Assembly: GCF_000190375.1 (NCBI RefSeq)
Contig: NZ_AEWG01000021.1
Location: 1 to 47,428, forward strand
Length of the DNA: 47,428 bases
Direction of reading: 5' to 3'
Origin: Rubrivivax benzoatilyticus JA2 = ATCC BAA-35
Lineage (GTDB): Bacteria > Pseudomonadota > Gammaproteobacteria > Burkholderiales > Burkholderiaceae_C
Position numbers and translations under genes: made by a program. Below the pieces are notes generated by a model. That model was not told the origin of the DNA. It saw only the letters and a list, made by a program, of their open reading frames with translations, and searched no databases. Below are positions 31,275 through 40,331 of the stretch, piece by piece. How positions within the stretch are numbered: the stretch's first letter is position 1; each line of letters starts with the position of its first letter.

Positions 31275-32579
31275 ATGGACACCAAGAACCTTCCTTCCCT
31301 GGCAGACATCCGCACCGAACTCCGCGCTCGACTGCTCGCTGACGTCATGCGGCTCGCGGGCCTCTTCGGCGAGCGCGCCTTCTCGCTGGCCAACAAGGAC
31401 CACAAGCCGATGGGCTTGGTCGCGTTGGACCTTGAAAGCGTCATGCGACGCCCCGACTCGCACCCTAGGCTCGAGGAGATCGACCTTGACGTCCTGCCGG
31501 TGGGGCTCACAGTGGCCGCGATGTACGACTACGCGTTCGAAGCTCGGCACCCCATCGGCATGAGCCCCGACGTGTTCTCCGCGGACGTTGAGCTGGTGGA
31601 GGACTTCGTGCTTTCGTTTTCCTCGGATCAGTTCGATCTCTTCTTTGCGGACCCGCTCTACGGAGGCGCCGCTCCCAGCGGCGCATTGCAGACGCTGTGC
31701 GAGCACACCCGGGCGCGACTCAACCTGGACACCGGGACGTACGTCTCCATCAAGGAGATCGCGCTGCTGGCACACCTGAACGAGCGCAGCGTGCGCAACA
31801 TGGTCTCCTCGACCGACGAGCAACAGCGCCTGCGCGCTTGCGACGAGTTGGTGGAGAACTCGGAGGCGCGTCGTTGGCTCCGGGGCAAGCGCGGCTTCAG
31901 GCCGACCGTGTTCACGGACGTCAGTGAGGTCCCCGGCGAGCATCCGGAGGCGATTGCGAATCTTCTCGACCTCGGCCGTTACCTGGACGCCCGATGGAGC
32001 GGCCTCGGAAAGAGCGTGGCCGCCGTCGCCTCCGAACTGGCGTGGACCGGAGAGCGAGCCGACTACCTCACGGCCTTGCCTGCTCATCCGCACCTGCTGG
32101 ACCCGCGTGACTGCGAGGCCATTGCCAAGACGCTGCTGGTCAGTCCTGCCTGGTTCACCGCCCAGGTCATGCGACTGAAGTACCCGCGGGAGGTCGAGCT
32201 GATGCTGGAGGCCATCGGCGAGCCCGCAGTGCCGCCGACGCCGGGTGTCGTGGACCCCGAGGTGGGCGACCCCGACATGCTGAGCTCGCGTCTGGTCTTT
32301 GTTCTGCACGACGGCACTCGGCTCTACCCGACGCGGATGAAGAACCGCGACACCAAGAAGGTGGCCTTTCGCCTCTCGCCCGGCGGGACGGGCGGCAACA
32401 CCAAGGAAGCCACCGAGGAGGTGGAAGACGAGAGCCAGATGATCGATCTGGTGGTCAGGCAGGGCTATGCCGTGCGGATGGCGAGCGAGCGGGGCGGCGC
32501 CAAGAGCCTCTACAAGATGGCGGGCCGGGTGGTTCGCGCCGCCTACCTCGATGGCAAGCAGATCTGGGGGCAGGCATGA
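31275..32579 (+). CDS. unknown HTH-containing protein, first gene of a regulatory module
   Basis: A 434-aa protein starting MDTKNLPSLADIRTELRARL. A helix-turn-helix-like stretch, YVSIKEIALLAHLNERSVRN (about 158-177), is the only recognisable element; the C-terminus (LDLVVRQGYAVRMASERGGA-like, ending YLDGKQIWGQA) is unassigned. I chose ATG 31275, with GCGAGG 4 nt upstream, over ATG 31242, which would coincide with the predicted transcript start. It is coupled to a DUF4258-like gene by ATGA. Possibly a replication- or plasmid-type regulator, or the large part of a toxin-antitoxin-like set. Confidence 0.6.
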   Translation: MDTKNLPSLADIRTELRARLLADVMRLAGLFGERAFSLANKDHKPMGLVALDLESVMRRPDSHPRLEEIDLDVLPVGLTVAAMYDYAFEARHPIGMSPDVFSADVELVEDFVLSFSSDQFDLFFADPLYGGAAPSGALQTLCEHTRARLNLDTGTYVSIKEIALLAHLNERSVRNMVSSTDEQQRLRACDELVENSEARRWLRGKRGFRPTVFTDVSEVPGEHPEAIANLLDLGRYLDARWSGLGKSVAAVASELAWTGERADYLTALPAHPHLLDPRDCEAIAKTLLVSPAWFTAQVMRLKYPREVELMLEAIGEPAVPPTPGVVDPEVGDPDMLSSRLVFVLHDGTRLYPTRMKNRDTKKVAFRLSPGGTGGNTKEATEEVEDESQMIDLVVRQGYAVRMASERGGAKSLYKMAGRVVRAAYLDGKQIWGQA

Positions 32580-32857
32580 CGCTCGATCTCACCCAGCACG
32601 CGGCCAAGCGTTGCCAGCAACGCGCCATCCCTCCGCTTGTCGTCGACCTGGTGATGCGCTTCGGCCGTCGAGAGAGGGCCATCGGAGGAGCCGAAAAGGT
32701 GTTCCTCGACCAGCGAGCGCGCAGGCAAGTCGAGCGCTACGTGGGCGCCCGCTTTGTCAAGACGCTGGAGAGGCACCTCGACGTCTACCTGGTCGTGGGC
32801 GAAGGCGACAGGGTCATCACCGCGGCCCATCGCCTCGAGCGCATCAAGCATCACTGA
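32576..32857 (+). CDS. DUF4258-like small protein
   Basis: A 93-aa protein: LTQHAAKRCQQRAIPPLVVD, VMRFGRRERAIGGAEKVFLD, and VYLVVGEGDRVITAAHRLER at the end. The H-A..R..QR.I start and the V-T---R end are the pattern of DUF4258/RelE-fold relatives that often act as toxins or toxin-like partners. It overlaps the previous gene by ATGA and is followed after 13 nt by an XRE gene, an order common for higBA-type modules (inference). Confidence 0.65.
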   Translation: MTLDLTQHAAKRCQQRAIPPLVVDLVMRFGRRERAIGGAEKVFLDQRARRQVERYVGARFVKTLERHLDVYLVVGEGDRVITAAHRLERIKHH

Positions 32858-32870
32858 AGCAAGGATCGTC

Positions 32871-33212
32871 ATGTCGCAAGCCGCTGAAGGGAAACCCGCC
32901 CATTCGCAAGTCGCGCGCTACATCACCGACGCCATCGAAAGGTGCGGAAAGACGCAGCTGCAGATCAGCAGAGAGATTGGCTTCGAGAAGCCAAACGTGG
33001 TCACCATGATCAAGCAAGGCAAGACCAAGCTGCCGCTTGATCGCATGGGGGACGTTGCGCGAGCGCTCGAGGTGGATCCGTACGAGCTCATCGATCTCGC
33101 GATGAGCGAGTACCACCCGGTGGCCTGGAAGACGATCCGCGCGAGCTTGTCGAGAACCGATGTCCAGCGGTGGCGGCCGACTGGATCAAACCGGTCGTCC
33201 GCGACGAGTTGA
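32871..33212 (+). CDS. XRE-family helix-turn-helix regulator
   Basis: A 113-aa protein. The helix-turn-helix is GKTQLQISREIGFEKPNVVT (about 26-45) followed by MIKQGKTKLPLDRMGDVARA and LEVDPYELIDLAMSEYHP, a standard Cro/C1-type domain. The C-terminus is polar. As the last gene of the three-gene set it may act as antitoxin and autorepressor at the promoter near 31205-31235. Confidence 0.82.
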   Translation: MSQAAEGKPAHSQVARYITDAIERCGKTQLQISREIGFEKPNVVTMIKQGKTKLPLDRMGDVARALEVDPYELIDLAMSEYHPVAWKTIRASLSRTDVQRWRPTGSNRSSATS

Positions 33213-33370
33213 CAGAGAGCGGAGTTCTCCTTCGTGGACTTCGAGGGGTTGTTGCGGAGCCAGTAGGAGTGGGGGCCCGGAGTTCGGCGGGATTCGGCGG
33301 GCTACCCGGAGCGTGTCTCGACTTTTTTAACGGAGCGCCCGGCGGGCAGCGATTCACAAAGGGGGTATGT

Positions 33371-33526
33371 ATGTGGTGGCGCATGTTTTTGGCGATGTTC
33401 GGTCTGTCGATATTATTCCGCTCGCCGTCGCTTTTCGCTGTTGCGGTTGTCTTCGGGCTGCTGCTGTTTTTTATCGGTTGCGTCGCCCTCATACTCTACC
33501 CGCCCAAGTGGGGGCGTCGCCGATAG
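33371..33526 (+). CDS. small two-segment membrane protein
   Basis: A 51-aa protein beginning MWWRMFLAMFGLSILFRSPS, then FAVAVVFGLLLFFIGCVALI, ending YPPKWGRRR. Two membrane-spanning segments and a basic tail are evident. GGGGG lies 5 nt before the ATG. The reading frame is open further upstream, but those residues look like non-coding sequence. Small hydrophobic proteins of this size beside regulator modules can be toxins; there is no direct evidence here. Confidence 0.5.
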   Translation: MWWRMFLAMFGLSILFRSPSLFAVAVVFGLLLFFIGCVALILYPPKWGRRR

Positions 33527-33742
33527 TCGATAGATAGAGCGCGGGCTCAATGATCGATTTCCGCCGGCTACTTTTTGTGCCTGGTGCTGCGTGGGCCATT
33601 TTCTCGTGCTTTCGCGACAAGTATCTAGGTGACGCTCGCGGAATGGTCTTAATCATTCTCCTGCGGTTTTGCCCCTCGGCGGCGAGTGAAGTCGGCAAAG
33701 ATCCTGGAACGCTGAGTACGCAGTGCATGGCATCATCGATCC

Positions 33743-34228
33743 ATGAACTCGTCGAAACAGTTCGTTGGACTTCGTGCGTCCGGCGAAGAGGTGTCCTCCT
33801 TAGGTCGCGCGCGGGCTATTGGAGAAATCCGCGCACAGGTAGAACGCTATGGCATCAGCGATACCCAGTTGCGACGGCTTCTTGCCGAGGTCGAACGCGA
33901 GCGGGAGGCGCAAGCCCGGGAAGCGAGGCGTGCGGAGGAGGCCGAGTTCCAGCGAGCGCGTAGCCGGGCACTTCACGTGGCTCGCCAACTCGTGGAGTTC
34001 TGGCGTATCACGCCTCAGGAGCTCATCCGTGTCAAAGAGAAGGGGCTCCCGCCCGAACCTGCCCGTCGGGTGAAGTATCGGCATCCGGTCACGAGCGATG
34101 CCTGGGACGGTGAGGGCCCTCAGCCCGAGTGGCTGCGCCGTGCACTCGGTTTCGAGGGCTATCGGGTGTCTGAGTTGCTGATCGAGTCCGCGGACGCCCA
34201 GCGCATCGTTGCTGTCTCCGGAACCTGA
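33743..34228 (+). CDS. H-NS-like nucleoid protein
   Basis: A 161-aa protein. Residues ~20-100 form a charged coiled coil (RRLLAEVEREREAQAREARR). The C-terminus, VKYRHPVTSDAWDGEGPQPE followed by WLRRALGFEGY (about 108-140), matches the H-NS/XrvA AT-hook-like DNA-binding domain, where a Gly-x-Gly-P/QP core enters the minor groove. Such proteins silence AT-rich foreign DNA and are frequent on islands. ATG 33743 is the first in frame. Confidence 0.82.
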   Translation: MNSSKQFVGLRASGEEVSSLGRARAIGEIRAQVERYGISDTQLRRLLAEVEREREAQAREARRAEEAEFQRARSRALHVARQLVEFWRITPQELIRVKEKGLPPEPARRVKYRHPVTSDAWDGEGPQPEWLRRALGFEGYRVSELLIESADAQRIVAVSGT

Positions 34229-34324
34229 TCTGTACGTTTGCGGGTGCAGCTCAGGCCTGCAAGCTGGAAGCGCCAGCCGAGGTCATGCTTCACGAGTCTG
34301 CCTCTTGGCTGTGACCTTGCGCCG

Positions 34325-35224
34325 ATGACGATGAACGAAAGGCCTGTCGCCCCGACATCGCGAGTGCAGATGAACGTCACCTCATTCTTGACCGCCCCAG
34401 TTACGGTCCTGGGCAATGCCGAGGCGCCGATCGGACCGTTCACGGCGTCGTCACCGTGCTTCACGTTTAACGGTCGTCCTGCACCCGACTCGACGGGTAT
34501 CCAGGTCAGCCTGGAGACGTCGGTGTGTCCCGATGGATCGCCCCGGGTCCGCATGCTTGGGACACAGCCGCCTGAGTTGAAGGAAGCCATCGAGACCGTG
34601 TTGAACTGTGGCTTCGCGCAACGCTGTGAGGCGCTGGGCTGTTGGCCCTCCACGGGCTACGCCACCATTCACGCGCTGTGGACGGTCGCCCGGACGCTGA
34701 CTGTCCTTCGGGTCTCCTTGGACCCGAGCCTGGCTCGGCCGGCGACGATGCCGATGCGCAAGCCGCTGCCCCAGGCATTTCACAACTGGCTCGGTGAGCG
34801 GCGCACCACGTTTGCCCGCTGGCTTGAAGACCCGCGTCCCGACTGGGTCTGGTCCTTGGTGACCGACCCGGGGCAACCTGCCGAAGGCGAGTGGCAGTCT
34901 TCGGGCGGTGAAGTTCATCCGTCGGAGGTGCTCGAGGCCTTCAACATCTCCGCGAGATCGGGGACGCTGGCGAGCATCGAGGCGGTGGCTTGCGCGAGTG
35001 TCCAACCGAGCCCGATGCTCCTCGAGGCAAGCGAGCCCATCCGCGCGCTGGAGCAGTGCTTTCACCTGGATCGACAGCGAGCCGATACGCGCAACTGGTG
35101 GCTCTACGACGCCGAGGCTTCCGGGCAGGTGGAGCGGATCGCAACTGAGATCAGGGCCGCACAGCGTCGCGCGTTCCTTGAGGCGTCGCGACAGCAATCG
35201 TCCCGGAGCGTCCAAGTCCGCTGA
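34325..35224 (+). CDS. unknown protein downstream of the H-NS-like gene
   Basis: A 299-aa frame starting MTMNERPVAPTSRVQMNVTS, with protein-like segments such as LGTQPPELKEAIETVLNCGF and DWVWSLVTDPGQPAEGEWQS and a C-terminal charged helix (QVERIATEIRAAQRRAFLEA). No family is recognised. A longer frame from a TTG at 34238 is possible. A competing minus-strand frame over 34451-35287 looks like a GC-bias shadow. Moderate confidence that it is a gene, none about function. Confidence 0.5.
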   Translation: MTMNERPVAPTSRVQMNVTSFLTAPVTVLGNAEAPIGPFTASSPCFTFNGRPAPDSTGIQVSLETSVCPDGSPRVRMLGTQPPELKEAIETVLNCGFAQRCEALGCWPSTGYATIHALWTVARTLTVLRVSLDPSLARPATMPMRKPLPQAFHNWLGERRTTFARWLEDPRPDWVWSLVTDPGQPAEGEWQSSGGEVHPSEVLEAFNISARSGTLASIEAVACASVQPSPMLLEASEPIRALEQCFHLDRQRADTRNWWLYDAEASGQVERIATEIRAAQRRAFLEASRQQSSRSVQVR

Positions 35225-35313
35225 TCGTCTTTCCGTTACCCGGGAACTCCCGACCTGCAGCTCTCGCTGTCGGCCTGCCGTGAGCACGAAAGCGATGGAC
35301 CCGGCCGCGCAGG

Positions 35314-38300
35314 CTACGCGAGGGACGGACGTTCAAAGAGCTGCTGCAGCACCACGTGCTCGCGGGACTTGCGCTCCGGTGGGTAGGGGCGGCGTTCATG
35401 GAGATAGGCATAGCCCAGGTCCAACGCCACGGGATGCTCTGCCAACTCACTCATCGGGAGCATCGTCAGGTAGTCACTCACGAGGTCGCTGTCCGAGATC
35501 GGCCAGTCCAGTTCCGTCGGCGGAATCCGCGCGTACAGCGACTTGCGAAACGCCCGCAGATGCGACCAGACGTTCCCGCCGCCTTGGCGGCGTGCGTGCG
35601 GATAGGTCACTGGGTAGCGCTTCAGCGGTTTGTCCGGCCGCCACATGGGGGCCTGAACCAAGTCTGCTCCCTCGCGCCAAGCTGCCCACAGCCACTGAGC
35701 GACCTCGGTGGACATCAAGGCATCGTCCTGGTCCAGCACCACCAACAAGGTGTCGGGGCGTGCGCAAAGTTGTCGGACTGCCAGCTCGAAGTTGGCCAGG
35801 TAGCCCTGCCGCTGATGGCGCCTGACGAGCGTGACCCGGGGTGCCAGGTCGCCCAAGCGCAGGTGCCATGCGGGTGCGGCATGCGAGTCGCTGGCGTCGT
35901 CGATCATGATCACCCCGAAGTCCTGTCGGGACTGCATGCGAAGGGACGCCAGGCAACGATCGAGCTTCGCCGGCTCGGTGTTCCTCCCGAGCATCAGGAA
36001 GACCAGATCCTCGCCCCGCAACGGAGGGCGCCAGTCCAGCGACAGGTCCAGATCCCACTGGCCCCCTTGCGCCGCGGGATACCGCCCTTGCGCCACCAGC
36101 TCGCGAACCATGGGCAGCCGTTCATCACCCTTGTCCCGGTTCATCGGATGCAGGTAGAAGGTCCGTGGATCACCACCGCGAACGCTGCGCATGCCGCTGC
36201 CTCGCTGAGCCCGCTCGAGCGCTCGGTGCCACATGAGGCTGAGCCGCCCCCCTTCCCGAGGGTTTTGGAACGGTCGATGGGCACGGATGCGGTGCAGATC
36301 CAGCAACCCCATGCGGACCTCCGGCGCGAAGCCCTCGGGTCGGCTCGCATAAGGCTTGAAGCTCTTGTCGCACTGGGGGATGTTGAAGCCCACGCACCAG
36401 ACCCCGTCCTGGCGGATGGCCTGACACATGTCGCCGAGGTAGTCGTGGTGTGGGTCGGTCATGCCAACCCAGACGTCCACATCCATCTGCAGCACATAGC
36501 GCGTGGCCACCTGATCAAACGCCCAAACCTGCGAGGTGACGGGGGCGCCCGAGGCGGTATGGCTGTGTTCGCAACCTGGCGCATCAAACCACCGGTCGTT
36601 GGTCTCGCGAGCCCAGTCCGCCGTGTGCGGGGCAACCCACACGGCATCGATCCAGCCCTGCTGCTCAAGGGCGTCGGCCTCATGGAGGAGCATGTTCAAG
36701 TCGCCGCAGGCGTGCTGCCGCAGATACGGCCCGAGATGGGGGTCGATCAACAGCACGCGCTTTGCAAAGCGGGTCTGGGCCGTGAGCATGCCCACCAGGT
36801 GGCGCACCTGCTCCACCAGACACCCTGCGTCCTGTGGGCAGGCCTTGATCAGCAGCGTGACGTCTTCGTGGGCAAAAGGCGGAGGCAGAACCGACCGGGG
36901 AAGACCGATGGCGGGATGGAGTGTCGTGATCAGCGTGCCGTAGAAGTCTGCAAACCCCGGCAGCGATTGCAGTACCTCGTCCTCGCGCCGTAAGGTGGAG
37001 CGCCTGGAAAGTTCGAAGTCGGACCAGCCGAGGACGGTGGTGGCATACAAGCGAGCCGATGCGTCCAGAAAGCGGCTGACGCTCAAGGGGCAGATGTCCT
37101 TGCCAATGTCGATGTAGACGAGGCGTCCGGGCGAATCCAGGCGGAGGTTGTCCCGCTTGATGTTGCTGGCGACAATCCCCGAGCGCCAAAGCGTCGCCAG
37201 GAAGTCGGCAGCACATGCCGGTGTCAGCCGCGCGGGGAGGGGACGGAACGCGCGTCGTTGACTGGCGATGGTGAGCCTGGCGTCATCCCCGTCGACGATG
37301 TCGAACGCCACCAGATGGGTCGTGCAGCGGTTCACCAACTGCTGGATCTCCCGCAGGCGATCGAGGGTCATGGCCCAGGCATGAAAGCGCTTGTAGACCT
37401 TGCTGCCTTCGGCCCACACCACGCCCTCCATGCCGAAGCCGAGGATTTCCACATCGCTGTCGAGCACCTCGGACCACAGGCGTGCGGCCTCCGCCAAGTG
37501 ACTACGGGAGTGCTGCCAACGCTCCGATCGTCGGTTCTCCGAGGTGGTAGCGCCCTGCAATCGATAGCGGCAGTAAACCGGTGCCGGTACGACGACACCT
37601 TGCGTGCCCCGAAACATCAGCAGGCTGGCAACCAGCCAATGATCTTCCGCGCTGGACACCAGCGGATAGCGCAGGCCCTGGTGTGCACGAATCAGCAGAT
37701 TGCAGGACGGCAACTCATGGCGGCTGCGACCACTGCAGAACGCGTCGATGAATGCCGTCAACCGGCCGCGATCCAAGAGCAGTGCGGGATCTGCGATGTT
37801 GCTGTCGGCGAGTTGGCGCCCATCGAGCAGCAGGTGATTGCTGCCCAGCACGAAGGTCGCTTGCGCCTGGTCGCCGGCCTGAACCAGCGCTCGCAGTGCA
37901 TGCGGATCGGCCAATGTGTCGTCTGCATCGAGCCGTGCGAGCCAGCGCACCTCCGGGAAGTGCTGCTCGGCCATGTCGAGCAGGGCATTGCGGGCCTGGG
38001 CGGCACTGCCGCACTTCCCCTCCATCACCGTCACCCGGGGATCCGCGAGGAACTCGCCAGCGCTTTGGCGCCAGTCGTCGGTCGATCCGTCGTCCAGCAG
38101 CAGCAGTGCCATCGGCAGATCGCCGGTCACTTGGGTCAGCACGCTGAAGATGGCGTGCGGCAGCGACGAGGCCTGATTCCTCAGAGCCATCGTCACGACG
38201 ACTTGTGCCTTCAGCGCGGCCGGTTGCGGGGGGCGCACAAAACGCAGTTCGCGCGTCGACAGACCTACGTGGAGCGCGCGAGGCGCACGCGCGTGGAAAC

Positions 38301-38334
38301 TCATGGTGCTGTGGGCCCTAGAAAGGGCGTTCAA
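35314..38334 (-). CDS. very large glycosyltransferase with embedded kinase-like domain
   Basis: A 1006-aa protein with at least three parts. Residues ~40-260: GT-A glycosyltransferase family 2 (VVVTMALRNQASSLPHAIFS, LLLLDDGSTDD, WLARLDADDTLADPHALRAL). Residues ~295-440: kinase-like fold, with ILGFGMEGVVWAEGSKVYKR as the nucleotide loop and Lys, and IVASNIKRDNLRLDSPGRLV followed by YIDIGKD as the catalytic N and D motifs. Residues ~500-720: another sugar-transferase-like part (VLQMDVDVWVGMTD). Residues ~775-960: a second GT2 (FLMLGRNTEPAKLDRCLASL, VIMIDDASDS, LLVVLDQDDALM). The TTG start shares bases with the stop of the preceding GT2 gene (TTGA); ATG at 38304 is an alternative. It likely builds or modifies a surface glycan or glycoprotein. 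Confidence 0.83.
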   Translation of the reverse strand: MNALSRAHSTMSFHARAPRALHVGLSTRELRFVRPPQPAALKAQVVVTMALRNQASSLPHAIFSVLTQVTGDLPMALLLLDDGSTDDWRQSAGEFLADPRVTVMEGKCGSAAQARNALLDMAEQHFPEVRWLARLDADDTLADPHALRALVQAGDQAQATFVLGSNHLLLDGRQLADSNIADPALLLDRGRLTAFIDAFCSGRSRHELPSCNLLIRAHQGLRYPLVSSAEDHWLVASLLMFRGTQGVVVPAPVYCRYRLQGATTSENRRSERWQHSRSHLAEAARLWSEVLDSDVEILGFGMEGVVWAEGSKVYKRFHAWAMTLDRLREIQQLVNRCTTHLVAFDIVDGDDARLTIASQRRAFRPLPARLTPACAADFLATLWRSGIVASNIKRDNLRLDSPGRLVYIDIGKDICPLSVSRFLDASARLYATTVLGWSDFELSRRSTLRREDEVLQSLPGFADFYGTLITTLHPAIGLPRSVLPPPFAHEDVTLLIKACPQDAGCLVEQVRHLVGMLTAQTRFAKRVLLIDPHLGPYLRQHACGDLNMLLHEADALEQQGWIDAVWVAPHTADWARETNDRWFDAPGCEHSHTASGAPVTSQVWAFDQVATRYVLQMDVDVWVGMTDPHHDYLGDMCQAIRQDGVWCVGFNIPQCDKSFKPYASRPEGFAPEVRMGLLDLHRIRAHRPFQNPREGGRLSLMWHRALERAQRGSGMRSVRGGDPRTFYLHPMNRDKGDERLPMVRELVAQGRYPAAQGGQWDLDLSLDWRPPLRGEDLVFLMLGRNTEPAKLDRCLASLRMQSRQDFGVIMIDDASDSHAAPAWHLRLGDLAPRVTLVRRHQRQGYLANFELAVRQLCARPDTLLVVLDQDDALMSTEVAQWLWAAWREGADLVQAPMWRPDKPLKRYPVTYPHARRQGGGNVWSHLRAFRKSLYARIPPTELDWPISDSDLVSDYLTMLPMSELAEHPVALDLGYAYLHERRPYPPERKSREHVVLQQLFERPSLA

Positions 38335-39110
38335 TCAATAGTGAGATCAACCCCGAAGAGGGTTTGCGCGCGGACCTTCGCCTCGTGGCGCTGAGTCGGG
38401 GTCAGGCGAGAGGCGTACCGCTGGTAGAAGACGCGAAGCCCTTCTCGCTTGTCCGGACTGCCCCAGGCCGACAACGCATCTGCGCAACGCCCGAGATGCC
38501 AGGTGGCTGTCATGCGTCCGGTGAAGGCCACCTTGAGGTCGGGAAGGTCCAGAAGCCGGATCGCAAGATCACGGTCGTTGGCGCTGCGAAGGCCGTCGCA
38601 GAAACCGCCGACTTGCCGCAGGCGCGACATCCGTACGAAGGTGTTCGTGCCTTGCCAGCCCGGATTGCCGACCAGGAAGTCTTCCGCGGCGACTTGGCGT
38701 AGAGGCTCCCGGGGCGCCTCCACACCGTCTCGCAGCAGGCGCAGGCCCGAGATCACGACGTCCACGTCCGGCTGTGCTTCGGCCTCGCAGCGCAGGAGAT
38801 GGTCCTCGTCCCAGGTGTCATCGTCGTCCAGCAAGGCCACGAAGTCCGGGGCGTCTTGCGCCGCCAGGAAGTCCAGCCCGGTGTTCCATGCGCCGGCTGC
38901 GCCAGGCGTCCGGGTGTTTCTCAGGACCTGGACCTGCAGTCCCTCGCAGCAGGCCAGACAGCGTGCGGCCTCTTCGGCGTCGAGCGACCGCTGGTCGCTC
39001 ACGATCACCACGCGGTCGGGGCGACGACGCTGGGCTCGAAGACAGGGCAGGGAGGTCGACAGCAAGCTGTCCACACGCGGCCGCGTTGCGATGAGCGTTG
39101 CAATCTTCAT
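38331..39110 (-). CDS. family 2 glycosyltransferase
   Basis: A 259-aa GT2: ATLIATRPRVDSLLSTSLPC at the N-terminus, RVVIVSDQRS, NTRTPGAAGAWNTGLDFLAA, then VALLDDDDTWDEDHL carrying the metal-binding DxD (about 89-103), and GNPGWQGTNTFVRMSRLRQV followed by a second acidic motif, RSANDRDLAIRLLD. It appears complete. It overlaps the radical SAM gene upstream (ATGA) and the giant glycosyltransferase downstream (TTGA), so the three genes form a tight operon. Confidence 0.88.
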   Translation of the reverse strand: MKIATLIATRPRVDSLLSTSLPCLRAQRRRPDRVVIVSDQRSLDAEEAARCLACCEGLQVQVLRNTRTPGAAGAWNTGLDFLAAQDAPDFVALLDDDDTWDEDHLLRCEAEAQPDVDVVISGLRLLRDGVEAPREPLRQVAAEDFLVGNPGWQGTNTFVRMSRLRQVGGFCDGLRSANDRDLAIRLLDLPDLKVAFTGRMTATWHLGRCADALSAWGSPDKREGLRVFYQRYASRLTPTQRHEAKVRAQTLFGVDLTID

Positions 39111-40015
39111 TCGACCGTGTGCTGAGGCCTTTCACCCCGGCGGCTGGCCCAGTCGGCGTAAATGCGTTGCCAGCTCGCGGAGGTTTCCTGTGTCTGCAAA
39201 GGCGGGCGCAGGTTGAAGGGAACGAAGTGTCCGTCCCTGAAACGGCCGCACAAGCGGCAGGCACGGTCCATCAGGTCGCGCATGTCGTCCTGGGGTGAGG
39301 GCAGACGTTCACGCCCCCGTCCTTGCCCGACGACGCGATCGATGCCGCCCGCCACGGCGCACGGGTAGTAGCCAGTGGGCGTCAGGCCGATCCCGCACAT
39401 CTGCGGGATGCAACAGCCGTGGCGGTAGTCGACCCACCGATGCCACCAAGCGTCCTGGGGCGCAAGGTTGAACGGCCCGAAGTGAGCCTGCACGCGGCCC
39501 TGCTTCTCGGAGTTCTCCACGGCCACATGGGGCGGCAGAGTCGCGAGGGCTCGCTGAACCTTCTCACCGTGTCCGTTGCTGACCACTTCGATGATCAGCG
39601 CGGGGTTGAGGGCTCGCAGGGGTTCCAGGATGCCGAAGACGTCGGCGAACTGAGGATGGAGCGTCGGCTCGCCGCCCAGCAAGCGGATGCGTTGCCAGGC
39701 CCGCTGCTGAACGAGGCTGTCTGCGACGAACGCGCGCAAGCGCCCGAGTTCCAGATGCAGCGCTTCCGGTGCCTGCGCGCTGGAGCGATTGCAGTTGTGG
39801 CACCGCAGATTGCACAAGTAGGTCAGGTCGATCTCGATCTGATCTCGTGAAGGTCGGTACTGGTGGCCGAGCACCCAGTGCGTGCCTTTGACGACCCGCA
39901 GGGCACGCCAAACCCGTCTGGCGGAGAACGCCAACCTGGCCAAGCGGGGATGCCGAAACTGGATTCGAGGGTCTCGCCTGAAAGAGGACCCGCTGACGGT
40001 GCGCTGATCGGGCAT
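39107..40015 (-). CDS. radical SAM protein
   Basis: A 302-aa protein with the radical SAM cluster CNLRCHNC (Cys68, 72, 75; CxxxCxxC), then LLGGEPTLHP (SAM-binding GGE) and a C-terminal cysteine-rich part (GCCIPQMCGIGLTPTGYYPC, later ACRLCGRF) that may hold an auxiliary Fe-S cluster, as in SPASM-type enzymes. These enzymes modify peptides, cofactors or sugars. Its neighbours are glycosyltransferases, so a modified peptide/sugar product or a surface glycan is the likely outcome (inference). It is the first gene of the minus-strand operon. Confidence 0.85.
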   Translation of the reverse strand: MPDQRTVSGSSFRRDPRIQFRHPRLARLAFSARRVWRALRVVKGTHWVLGHQYRPSRDQIEIDLTYLCNLRCHNCNRSSAQAPEALHLELGRLRAFVADSLVQQRAWQRIRLLGGEPTLHPQFADVFGILEPLRALNPALIIEVVSNGHGEKVQRALATLPPHVAVENSEKQGRVQAHFGPFNLAPQDAWWHRWVDYRHGCCIPQMCGIGLTPTGYYPCAVAGGIDRVVGQGRGRERLPSPQDDMRDLMDRACRLCGRFRDGHFVPFNLRPPLQTQETSASWQRIYADWASRRGERPQHTVE

Positions 40016-40115
40016 GAGAAGGGGAGTCGCTCGGTGTCTCAGCGCTCGCTCCCTCGTTCGATATTGAGCTCGAGGTTCTGAGGTCGACCGCGCGGTTGCC
40101 TGACGAGTGGTCGGG

Positions 40116-40331
40116 TCAATACGTGCCCGTGAGCTTGGGGTTGGTTCGGGACCGTTTGGCGACGCGCCGCTCCCGGCGGCGCAGGCTCCGCTCCAACTGG
40201 CGAGCGAAGTCGCCCGCGACCTGGGGCGTCAGGTCGGCGGGGAAGAGCGCGTGGATGCCTTCAGGTGTGGTGAACGAAACCGTTTTCCGCCCGCCGTGCT
40301 CGTAGACGATCACTGCAGTCGTCTCGGTCAT
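40116..40331 (-). CDS. small unknown protein
   Basis: A 71-aa protein, MTETTAVIVYEHGGRKTVSF..., with a helix rich in Arg (DFARQLERSLRRRERRVAKR) and end TNPKLTGTY. A strong AGGAGG ribosome site sits 6 nt before the ATG at 40331, so it is probably real and translated. No family is recognised. It lies 100 nt upstream of the radical SAM gene on the same strand and close to the island edge. Confidence 0.55.
   Translation of the reverse strand: MTETTAVIVYEHGGRKTVSFTTPEGIHALFPADLTPQVAGDFARQLERSLRRRERRVAKRSRTNPKLTGTY

Noticed and set aside
33550..33963. Plus-strand frame beginning MIDFRRLLFVPGAAW
   Set aside because: It runs into the H-NS-like gene in another frame and turns into Arg/Gly-rich sequence; its first 50 residues may be a small hydrophobic peptide, but evidence is too thin.
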